Origin: Moraxellaceae bacterium | GTDB lineage: Bacteria; Pseudomonadota; Gammaproteobacteria; Pseudomonadales; Moraxellaceae | Assembly (NCBI GenBank): GCA_030684415.1 | Contig: JAUXNL010000051.1 | Coordinates: 1-11,923, forward strand | Reading direction: 5' to 3' | DNA length: 11,923 bases | The notes under the pieces: generated by a model | Database searches by the model: none | Told to the model about the DNA's origin: nothing | What the model saw: the letters and a program-made list of their open reading frames with translations, nothing else | Made by a program: the position numbers and the translations under genes | Shown: piece after piece, positions 1 to 5,769 of the stretch | How positions within the stretch are numbered: position 1 is the stretch's first letter | How the letters are laid out: the number at the start of each line of letters is the position of its first letter

Positions 1-128
1 TTGCCTGCCACACCGGGCGCGAATCCTGCTTTTACCGTCGGTTCGACAATGGTGAATGGGTCACGGTCGATGCCGTGATCAAAGACCCCGACGCCATCTA
101 TACCTCACACGATCACTCGCACACATGA
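1..128 (+). CDS. hisI: Phosphoribosyl-AMP cyclohydrolase HisI, C-terminal fragment
   Basis: The frame beginning at base 3 reads ACHTGRESCFYRRF and continues to a TGA at 126-128, giving the last 41 residues; the start lies left of the window. The CHTGRxSCFYR block is the C-terminal signature of HisI, which opens the purine ring of phosphoribosyl-AMP in the third step of histidine synthesis. By family knowledge, its two cysteines belong to the metal-binding set of the enzyme. The stop overlaps the hisE start (ATGA at 125-128), so the two are translationally coupled separate genes rather than the fused hisIE of enteric bacteria. Identity is secure from the motif and the neighbour. Confidence 0.93.
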   Translation, partial: ACHTGRESCFYRRFDNGEWVTVDAVIKDPDAIYTSHDHSHT

Positions 129-493
129 TGACTGCCATGAATCAGGACGTACTGGCCGAGCTGGCCCGGGTCATCGAGGCGCGCAAAGGCGCGAGCCCCG
201 AGTCGTCTTATGTCGCCAGCCTGCACCACAAGGGCCTGAACAAGATCCTCGAAAAGGTCGGCGAAGAGTGCACCGAAACCCTGCTGGCGGCGAAAGACGC
301 AGCGGTCAGCGGCGCACATGACGATCTGGTCTATGAAACGGCGGATCTCTGGTTTCACACGCTGGTCATGCTGTCACACTTCAATGTGTCGCCCGAGCAG
401 GTACTCGCCGAGCTGGCACGCCGATTCAATGTCTCCGGCCATGCCGAAAAAGCGGCACGGCCTCAATCCACCCCGAACACCCCTGCGGAGTAA
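125..493 (+). CDS. hisE: Phosphoribosyl-ATP pyrophosphatase HisE
   Basis: This 122-residue cytoplasmic protein hydrolyses phosphoribosyl-ATP to phosphoribosyl-AMP, the second step of histidine synthesis, whose product is used by HisI. It has the all-alpha MazG-like fold signature: LNKILEKVGEECTE at about 38-51 and YETADLW at 70-76. These give the metal-binding ExxE (E48/E51) and ExxD (E71/D74) pairs. Length is normal for a stand-alone HisE. I chose the ATG at 125 because it overlaps the hisI stop as ATGA. ATGs at 128 and 137 are also possible, and the frame stays open upstream to 56 only because it runs through hisI. The residues after about 105 are a poorly conserved polar tail. tatA begins 4 nt after the stop. 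Confidence 0.95.
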   Translation: MMTAMNQDVLAELARVIEARKGASPESSYVASLHHKGLNKILEKVGEECTETLLAAKDAAVSGAHDDLVYETADLWFHTLVMLSHFNVSPEQVLAELARRFNVSGHAEKAARPQSTPNTPAE

Positions 494-497
494 TGTC

Positions 498-731
498 ATG
501 CTGGCCGGAATTTCACTGCCCCACATCCTGTTGCTGCTGGTCATCGTCGTGCTGGTTTTTGGCACCGGCAAACTGAAAAACGCCGGCAAAGACCTCGGCG
601 GCTTTTTCAAGGGCTTCAAAGAAGGCATCAAGGATGCCGACAAGCCCGATGCCGCTGACGCCCCCCCTGCCCAGATCAGCCAGCAAAACAGCAACACCCA
701 GAGCACCGTCGAGAAAAAGGATCAGGTCTGA
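498..731 (+). CDS. tatA: Twin-arginine translocase subunit TatA
   Basis: TatA (77 residues) is the small inner-membrane protein that assembles with TatBC to form the path for folded proteins carrying twin-arginine signals. The sequence shows a short periplasmic N-terminus, one hydrophobic helix (about residues 5-21), the FGT hinge at 21-23, and an amphipathic helix (KLKNAGKDLGGFFKGFKEG). A polar, disordered-looking tail follows. His9 sits where E. coli TatA has Gln8; His is common here in other proteobacteria. The ATG at 498 has a GGAG Shine-Dalgarno at 487-490 inside the end of hisE, 7 nt away. The start is 4 nt after the hisE stop, so co-transcription with the his genes is likely. Confidence 0.96.
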   Translation: MLAGISLPHILLLLVIVVLVFGTGKLKNAGKDLGGFFKGFKEGIKDADKPDAADAPPAQISQQNSNTQSTVEKKDQV

Positions 732-752
732 TACGCACCGGAAGCCTGATTC

Positions 753-1418
753 ATGTTTGATGTCGGTTTTAGCGAGCTGTTGTTGCTGGCAATTGTCGCG
801 CTCGTGGTCATCGGACCCGAGCGGCTGCCGCATGCCGCGCGCGTGGCAGGCGCCTGGATCGGGCGCATCAAACGTACCGTCAGCAACATACAGGCCGATA
901 TCGAGCGCGAAGTATCGGCGCAGGAATTGCGCGACCGTCTCGAAAAAGAAATTGCCCTCGTCCGTGAGCACGATGCCATGAGCGGCGTGAGCGAGCCCTT
1001 TGAAGCCGTGCAGCAAGGGCTGGCCAGTTTGCAAGACGAAGCCCGCCAATTCGGCCAGCCCCATCCGGTTACGGCAACGACACCTCCACAGCCGAGCATT
1101 CTCCCGCCCGCGGCCGCCACTGGCGTCACGCTGGCCGAGCTCACTGCGGCGGCCCCCACTCCCGTCGCAGCAACCGCACCCTCTGCCGAGCGCCCTGAAG
1201 CCGATACCGCTACAGCGGCAACGCAACCGATGCCCCTCTCCACTCCTGAAGCCCGCACCGATGACGCGGCAACACCGGCCAGCCCGATAGTCGATGGCGA
1301 AGCGGCCTATCGCGAGTGGCTGGCGGCGCAAAAGTCGCCCAATCTGGGACTTGGTGCCGCCAAAGAAGCCGCCATCCCGGCTGCCGCCACCGCCGCGGAG
1401 CCTCTGCGCCATGACTGA
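753..1418 (+). CDS. tatB: Twin-arginine translocase subunit TatB
   Basis: TatB (221 residues) forms the substrate-receptor complex with TatC in the inner membrane. The N-terminus MFDVGFSELLLLAIVALVVI matches the family almost residue for residue, with the conserved Glu8 in the membrane helix and the Gly-Pro hinge at 21-22. A charged amphipathic helix region runs to about residue 75. The remainder, from about 100 onward, is rich in Ala, Pro and Thr, and makes this protein longer than E. coli TatB (171 residues); this part looks unstructured. GGAAG at 740-744 lies 8 nt before the start. The gene begins 21 nt after tatA and overlaps tatC by 8 nt. Confidence 0.96.
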   Translation: MFDVGFSELLLLAIVALVVIGPERLPHAARVAGAWIGRIKRTVSNIQADIEREVSAQELRDRLEKEIALVREHDAMSGVSEPFEAVQQGLASLQDEARQFGQPHPVTATTPPQPSILPPAAATGVTLAELTAAAPTPVAATAPSAERPEADTATAATQPMPLSTPEARTDDAATPASPIVDGEAAYREWLAAQKSPNLGLGAAKEAAIPAAATAAEPLRHD

Positions 1419-2151
1419 CAATACGCAGGAGCAGATGCCACTGATCGCTCACCTGATCGAGTTGCGTACCCGCCTGATGCGGGTACTCGGTGTGCTGTTG
1501 GTGCTGTTCTTCGGGCTCGTGTATTTCCGCAACGATCTTTATGCGGCGGTGTCACTGCCGCTGCGCGCGCTGTTGCCCGAGGGCAGCACCATGATTGCCA
1601 CGGACGTGACGGCGCCCTTCATGGCGCCCTTCAAACTCACGTTTTTTGTGGCGCTGTTTGTGGCTGTGCCGTATGTGCTGCATCAGATATGGGGGTTTAT
1701 CGCCCCAGCGCTGTATGCGCATGAACGCCGCACGGCGGTGCCGCTGGTACTCTCCAGCGTGCTGCTGTTCTATCTTGGCGTAGCGTTCGCGTATTTCCTG
1801 ACGCTGCCGGCCATTCTCGGCTTCTTCACGAAAGTGGGGCCGGAGGGTGTGGCGATCATGACCGACATCAATCTGTATCTCGATTTTGTGCTCAAGCTGT
1901 TTCTGGTGTTCGGACTGACCTTCGAGATTCCGGTTGCCGTCTTCGTGCTGATCTGGGCGGGCATCGTCAGCCCGGACAGTCTTGTCGACAAACGCCGCTA
2001 CATCATTGTCGGCTGCTTTTTCATTTCGATGTTCCTGACCCCGCCTGATGCCTTGTCGATGGCCATGCTGGCCGTACCGATGTGGCTGCTGTTCGAGGCT
2101 GGCCTGTTTTGTGGCCGGCTCGCCAAAACGCGCAAGACCGCCGACGCCTGA
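1411..2151 (+). CDS. tatC: Sec-independent protein translocase TatC
   Basis: TatC (246 residues) is the polytopic inner-membrane subunit that binds the twin-arginine signal. The family landmarks are present: the N-terminal cytoplasmic HLIELRTRL (14-22, with Glu17 and Arg19), and the first-loop and second-helix region with PFKLTFF and HQIWGFIAPALY (about 73-102). FEIPV follows at 171-175, where Glu172 corresponds to the functionally important Glu170 of E. coli. Six hydrophobic segments can be seen and the C-terminus is short and basic. The ATG at 1411 lies inside the end of tatB (8-nt overlap), with GGAG at 1397-1400. It is the last gene of this strand's block; pip ends 79 nt downstream on the opposite strand. 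I see no clear intrinsic terminator between them. Confidence 0.98.
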   Translation: MTDNTQEQMPLIAHLIELRTRLMRVLGVLLVLFFGLVYFRNDLYAAVSLPLRALLPEGSTMIATDVTAPFMAPFKLTFFVALFVAVPYVLHQIWGFIAPALYAHERRTAVPLVLSSVLLFYLGVAFAYFLTLPAILGFFTKVGPEGVAIMTDINLYLDFVLKLFLVFGLTFEIPVAVFVLIWAGIVSPDSLVDKRRYIIVGCFFISMFLTPPDALSMAMLAVPMWLLFEAGLFCGRLAKTRKTADA

Positions 2152-2230
2152 TCCGCGCAGCGCTTTTCTGCTCAGCACGCCTCAACTCAGCACTTTCAAC
2201 TCAGAATTTCTCAACTCCGGGCTTGTCTGC
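2152..2230. repeat. Degenerate short direct repeats between tatC and pip
   Basis: CAACTCAG occurs at 2183-2190 and 2197-2204, and its first six bases again at 2212-2217, a spacing of 14-15 nt. CTCAGCAC also occurs twice, at 2171-2178 and 2186-2193. The array fills most of the 79-nt convergent gap and has no good hairpin followed by a T-run, so I do not call it a terminator. It may simply be a decayed tandem repeat. Confidence 0.5.
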
Positions 2231-3196
2231 TCAGGATTTTTTCGCCGGACCAAAGCGCCGCGCAAAGTCGTTGGTGGCGCGCACCAGCGCATCAATAATG
2301 CCTGGCTCTGCTGCGGCATGTCCTGCCTCTCGCACAATCTGTAACTCTGCCTGCGGCCACGCCGCGTGCAGGGCAAAAGCATTGTCCAGCGGACACACCA
2401 TGTCATACCGGCCATGCACGATGACACCGGGAATGTCGGCCAGACGATGTGCGTCTTCAAGCAATTGGCCGGGACGCATGAAGGACTGGTTCACGAAGTA
2501 ATGGCATTCGATGCGCGCCAGCGCGATGGCCGTGTGCGGATCTGAAAAATGTCCGACCACACTGCTGTTCGGTTTCAATGTAGCGCAACGCCCTTCCCAG
2601 ACCGACCAGGCCTTGGCGGCCGCCATCCGCGCCACTTCGTCGGTGCCCGTCAGACGCCGATAAAACGCCTGAACAAAATCATTGCGCTCCGCGACCGGTA
2701 TCACGCGTTCGTAGTCCGCCCAGTAATCCGGAAACACATGGCTGGCACCATCCTGGTAAAACCAGCGGATGTCCTGATCGCGGCAGAGAAAAATGCCGCG
2801 CAAGATCAGCCCGACCACATGCGCTGGATGGGCCTCGGCATAGGCCAGTGCCAGTGTCGACCCCCATGATCCGCCAAACACTACCCAGCGCTCGATGCCC
2901 AGAAAATGCCGTAGCGTTTCAATGTCGGCCACCAGTGTTTGCGTGGTGTTGCCCTCCAGATGCGCATGCGGCGTGGACTGCCCTGAGCCGCGCTGATCGA
3001 ACAGCACGATGCGGTAACGCTCGGGATCAAAAAAGCGGCGATTCCAGGGTTGGAAGCCGGCGCCGGGGCCGCCGTGCAGAAACAGCACGGGCAGACCATC
3101 CGGATTCCCGCACTCCTCCACATGCAGGACATGAGGCGCATCAACACTGAGGCGATGCGTGGCGTAGGGCTGTATGTCGGGAAAAAGGGTGTGCAT
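2231..3196 (-). CDS. pip: Proline iminopeptidase (peptidase family S33)
   Basis: This 321-residue cytoplasmic alpha/beta-hydrolase should remove N-terminal proline from peptides. The visible landmarks are the oxyanion-loop HGGPG (41-45), DQRGSGQS (67-74) and the nucleophile elbow GGSWGS with Ser110. The other triad members are most likely Asp265 in HGRYDMVCP and His293 in EAGHA. The N-terminal MHTLFPDIQPY resembles the usual start of the family. I set the start at the ATG at 3196 because a strong GGAGGA lies 5 nt upstream of it. An in-frame start 14 codons further up (3238) would add residues not typical of the family. The gene is convergent with tatC and divergent from rhdA, so it is probably transcribed alone. 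Confidence 0.95.
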   Translation of the reverse strand: MHTLFPDIQPYATHRLSVDAPHVLHVEECGNPDGLPVLFLHGGPGAGFQPWNRRFFDPERYRIVLFDQRGSGQSTPHAHLEGNTTQTLVADIETLRHFLGIERWVVFGGSWGSTLALAYAEAHPAHVVGLILRGIFLCRDQDIRWFYQDGASHVFPDYWADYERVIPVAERNDFVQAFYRRLTGTDEVARMAAAKAWSVWEGRCATLKPNSSVVGHFSDPHTAIALARIECHYFVNQSFMRPGQLLEDAHRLADIPGVIVHGRYDMVCPLDNAFALHAAWPQAELQIVREAGHAAAEPGIIDALVRATNDFARRFGPAKKS

Positions 3197-3201
3197 ATCT
3201 G

Positions 3202-3207
3202 TCCTCC
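3202..3207 (-). promoter_or_regulatory. Ribosome binding site of pip
   Basis: TCCTCC on the plus strand reads GGAGGA on the coding strand, 5 nt before the ATG at 3196. It decides between the start at 3196 and the upstream in-frame start at 3238. Confidence 0.8.
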
Positions 3208-3280
3208 GCAAGAGGCAAAGCCTATCAGCTTGTGGCAATGCATGACGATGCTGGGCGGGGGCTTTTGTACTTGACAGCTT

Positions 3281-3427
3281 GCTGAAAGACGCCCATCCCG
3301 GGGTTTTTCAGCCCGCGACTCCGGCACTTGTCCGGAGTCGCTACACGCTGAACCAATCACTTGGGCGTGATTGATTCGCGACCCAGCCATCCGGAAGCGG
3401 CTGGCTGAAAAGCATTTTTCAGCCAGC
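3281..3427. repeat. Cluster of four consecutive inverted repeats
   Basis: Four hairpins follow one another. The first pairs GCTGAAA (3281-3287) with TTTCAGC (3306-3312). The second is a perfect 10-bp stem, GCGACTCCGG (3315-3324) with CCGGAGTCGC (3332-3341), loop 7. The third pairs CAATCAC (3354-3360) with GTGATTG (3367-3373), loop 6. The fourth is a perfect 12-bp stem, GCTGGCTGAAAA (3400-3411) with its complement at 3416-3427, loop GCAT. The first and fourth share the GCTGAAA / TTTTCAGC core, and CGCGAC recurs at 3314 and 3377. No T-run follows the stems and no gene ends here, so they are not obvious terminators. A REP-like element or a structured RNA is possible. Confidence 0.65.
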
Positions 3428-3780
3428 GGTTAAATGTCGCAGCCATCGCGTGCACAGAACTCTCTGCAGTGAGGCGCGCTTGTGAGCCGCTCAATAACGT
3501 AGCACGGCCGGGAGTGAGTCCTTTCCTCAAACTCAGGTCAGTGCTGCGCCGTGCCCTTCGCTCAGCAACAGCAATCCCTGTTTCGCCGGTTTGGGGCGTA
3601 CCGCACCATTCAGGGCCTGACCGGAGAACAATGCGCCGCAGCGTTGAATGTCGTTACAAGCTTATGCACAGCTCGCATGAGCTGATGAAGGCCTCGCGGT
3701 TTCTGCTGGCGCGTCACTGCATTACAATCGCGGCCTGATTGCCTGCTGCCCGCTTTTTTCAGCGCCAGCCCATTGAATGC

Positions 3781-3784
3781 GAGG
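3781..3784 (+). promoter_or_regulatory. Ribosome binding site of rhdA
   Basis: GAGG is located 7 nt before the ATG at 3792. The in-frame ATG at 3777 has no comparable site, so this favours 3792 as the start. Confidence 0.6.
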
Positions 3785-3791
3785 CTTCGCC

Positions 3792-4601
3792 ATGACCCTG
3801 CCCCTGCTGCTCGAACCCGAGGTGCTGAACGCTCATCTGGCCGATGCCAGGCTGCTCATCATCGACCTCGGCAAGGAGTCGGTTTACCAGCAGGCGCATG
3901 TACCCGGCGCCGTGCTCTGCAACGGCAAGCAACTGGTGTCGGGCCAGCAGCCCTCGCCCGGCAAGCTGCCCTCTACCGCGCAGCTCTCGGCGGTTTTTTC
4001 GGCGCTCGGCCTGACGCCGGATACGCATGTGGTGGTCTACGACGATGAAGGCGGCGGCTGGGCGGGCCGCTTCATCTGGACGCTCGACGTCATCGGCCAC
4101 CGTCATTACTCCTACCTGAACGGTGGCATCCATGCCTGGCTGGCTGCCGGGCTGCCGGTGGAAAGCACGCCATCACTGCCAGTGGCCACCGCCTATGAAG
4201 CCACGGTGGTGCCCGGCGCGCTGGCGGACCTGGCTTATATGCTCGCCCACCATGCCGATGCCGATCACGTGGTCTGGGATGCGCGCTCGGCGGAGGAATA
4301 TGCCGGTACCCGCCAACTGGCCCAGCGCAGTGGTCATATTCCCGGCGCACGGCACTATGAGTGGACTCAGGCCATGGATCGCGCCAACTCACTGCGTGTG
4401 CGCCCACTGGATACCGTGCGTGCGGAGCTGGCGGCGCTGGGCATTACCGCCGACAAAACCGTGGTCACACACTGCCAGACCCATCACCGTTCAGGCTTTA
4501 CCTATCTCGTCGGCAAATTGCTCGGCTTTGAAAGGCTGAAAGGCTATGCCGGCTCATGGAGCGAGTGGGGCAATCAGCCGGACACTCCCATCGAGCGTTA
4601 A
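3792..4601 (+). CDS. rhdA: Thiosulfate sulfurtransferase (rhodanese) of the RhdA type
   Basis: This 269-residue cytoplasmic protein has two rhodanese domains. The N-terminal one (about 1-125) lacks the catalytic cysteine and carries DDEGGGWAGR at 84-93. The C-terminal one (about 140-269) carries the persulfide-forming Cys228 in the loop CQTHHR (228-233). CQTHHR is the hallmark of Azotobacter RhdA, different from CRKGVT of bovine rhodanese and CGSGVT of mercaptopyruvate sulfurtransferases. The C-terminal YAGSWSEWGN block is also typical. The enzyme moves sulfane sulfur from a donor such as thiosulfate to cyanide or thiols; the physiological acceptor cannot be read from sequence. The start at 3792 is preferred over 3777 because of the GAGG 7 nt upstream. 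psd follows 57 nt downstream, an arrangement also known in Pseudomonas. Confidence 0.93.
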   Translation: MTLPLLLEPEVLNAHLADARLLIIDLGKESVYQQAHVPGAVLCNGKQLVSGQQPSPGKLPSTAQLSAVFSALGLTPDTHVVVYDDEGGGWAGRFIWTLDVIGHRHYSYLNGGIHAWLAAGLPVESTPSLPVATAYEATVVPGALADLAYMLAHHADADHVVWDARSAEEYAGTRQLAQRSGHIPGARHYEWTQAMDRANSLRVRPLDTVRAELAALGITADKTVVTHCQTHHRSGFTYLVGKLLGFERLKGYAGSWSEWGNQPDTPIER

Positions 4602-4658
4602 GCGCGCCAGCCGCCTTACCAGCCGCCCCGCGCCCCTTCATTTTCCGAGACCTGATAC

Positions 4659-5534
4659 ATGACACCGCAAACCCGCGACATGCTGCTTACCCTGCCACAA
4701 TACTTCGTGCCTCAGCATCTGCTGTCGCGACTGGTGGGCTGGCTCGCCGAATCCCGCCTCGATTTCATCAAGAACACATTCATCAGTTTCTTTGCCCGCC
4801 GCTACAACGTGGACATGAGCGAAGCGGTGGAAGAAAACCCGCTGGCTTACGAAAACTTCAACGCATTTTTTACCCGCGCCCTGAAAGAAGGGGCGCGCCC
4901 GATTGATGCCGACCCGGCCGGCATTGCCTGCCCGGCCGACGGTGCCATTTCACAGCTCGGCCCCATCCAGGGCGATGTCGTGTTCCAGGCCAAGGGCCAT
5001 TACTACAGCCTTAACGAATTGCTGGGTGGCGATCCGGCACGCGCCAAACCGTTTGAAGGCGGCAGCTTTGCCACGGTTTACCTGTCACCAAAGGACTATC
5101 ACCGCGTCCACATGCCGGTGACGGGCACACTGCGCGAAATGGTCTTTGTGCCGGGCGATCTTTTTTCCGTGAATACGCGCACCGCAGAAAACGTACCGCG
5201 CCTGTTTGCCCGCAACGAACGTGTGGTCGCGATTTTTGACACTGAGCTCGGGCCCATGGCGGTGGTACTCGTGGGGGCGATGATTGTGGCCAGCATCGAA
5301 ACCGTGTGGGCCGGCGTGGTGGCGCCGCAAAAGCCGGGAGTGCGTGTCACCGACTACCGCAGCGATGCGCCACGCGCGCCGCTGGTGCTGGAAAAAGGCG
5401 CGGAAATCGGCCGCTTCCGTTTAGGTTCAACGGCGATTGTCTGCTTCGGCCCCGGTGTAGCGCAGTGGGGCGAGGCGTTTCGCGAAGGCAGCCCGACCCG
5501 CATGGGTGAGCAATTGGGCCGGCGCATCGGCTGA
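4659..5534 (+). CDS. psd: Phosphatidylserine decarboxylase proenzyme
   Basis: Psd (291 residues) converts phosphatidylserine to phosphatidylethanolamine at the inner membrane. The proenzyme cuts itself within LGST (255-258), turning Ser257 into the pyruvoyl cofactor of the short alpha chain. Asp94 in PADGAIS and His151 in YHRVHMP match the Asp90 and His147 of the E. coli self-cleavage triad. The length is that of the E. coli class, not of the short archaeal-type class found in many other bacteria. The ATG at 4659 has only a weak GAGA site; an in-frame ATG at 4680 (MLLTLPQYF) is an alternative. It lies 57 nt after rhdA and may share its transcript. A perfect hairpin at 5708-5750 lies downstream. 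Confidence 0.97.
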   Translation: MTPQTRDMLLTLPQYFVPQHLLSRLVGWLAESRLDFIKNTFISFFARRYNVDMSEAVEENPLAYENFNAFFTRALKEGARPIDADPAGIACPADGAISQLGPIQGDVVFQAKGHYYSLNELLGGDPARAKPFEGGSFATVYLSPKDYHRVHMPVTGTLREMVFVPGDLFSVNTRTAENVPRLFARNERVVAIFDTELGPMAVVLVGAMIVASIETVWAGVVAPQKPGVRVTDYRSDAPRAPLVLEKGAEIGRFRLGSTAIVCFGPGVAQWGEAFREGSPTRMGEQLGRRIG

Positions 5535-5578
5535 GAGCTTGCTGATGGCGCCAGTTGGGCTGATGTCCTGTTAGCGCC

Positions 5579-5615
5579 TCACTGAATCGAGCGCTGATCG
5601 TGCTGGATTCAGTGA
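5579..5615. repeat. 10-bp inverted repeat downstream of psd
   Basis: TCACTGAATC (5579-5588) pairs perfectly with GATTCAGTGA (5606-5615) around a 17-nt loop. No T-run follows, so it is not a classical terminator. It may stabilise the 3' end of the psd transcript or bind a protein; nothing more can be said. Confidence 0.5.
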
Positions 5616-5707
5616 ACGCCGGCTTGTTCGCCCCTTCATCGCATTCATCTCGGCACCACTTTGCTCAAGTGCACCCTTGCTTGAGTGATACCGACACTGA
5701 CACCCAA

Positions 5708-5750
5708 CAATGCAAAAGGCCCGCATCAGAGATGCGGGCCTTTTGCATTG
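5708..5750. terminator. Bidirectional intrinsic terminator between psd and the repeat-protein gene
   Basis: A perfect 20-bp stem (5708-5727 with 5731-5750) closes a 3-nt AGA loop. It has a GGCCCGCATC core next to the loop and an AAAA/TTTT section in the outer stem, so each strand presents a GC hairpin followed by TTTT. It lies in the convergent gap, 20 nt past the stop of the minus-strand gene and about 170 nt past psd, and can serve both directions. Confidence 0.9.
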
Positions 5751-5769
5751 GGCAGCAGTGCGTTGCCGG

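Larger units (their letters stand above)
3197..3791. other. Divergent intergenic region, 595 bases, no convincing gene
   Basis: The region lies between the divergent pip and rhdA. Its pip-proximal part (3281-3427) is a cluster of four consecutive hairpins, annotated separately. From 3428 to about 3740 I see no RNA gene or convincing protein. One open frame of 89 codons at 3469-3738 is rich in Arg, Ser and Pro, has no recognisable motif and no good ribosome site, and is probably chance. A TTTTTTCAGC at 3754-3763, close to rhdA, echoes the TTTTTCAGC pieces of the hairpin cluster. Promoters for both flanking genes should lie here, but I could not identify a convincing pair of -35 and -10 boxes. 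Confidence 0.6.

Noticed and set aside
513..1421. Minus-strand open frame of 302 codons opposite tatA and tatB
   Set aside because: The plus strand encodes unmistakable TatA and TatB; the antisense product is Arg/Gly-rich without any motif.
3271..3299. Perfect TTGACA box at 3271-3276 on the plus strand as a promoter
   Set aside because: At 16-18 nt spacing there is only CATCCC-like sequence, no -10 box, and no gene starts soon after.
3723..3728. TACAAT as the -10 box of rhdA
   Set aside because: It is well placed 64 nt before the start codon, but the sequence 16-17 nt upstream (TTCTGC) is a poor -35 and there is no TG extension, so support is too weak to annotate.
3469..3738. Small plus-strand open frame of 89 codons upstream of rhdA
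   Set aside because: No ribosome site, no recognisable domain, Arg/Ser-rich composition typical of chance frames in GC-rich DNA. It cannot be fully excluded.
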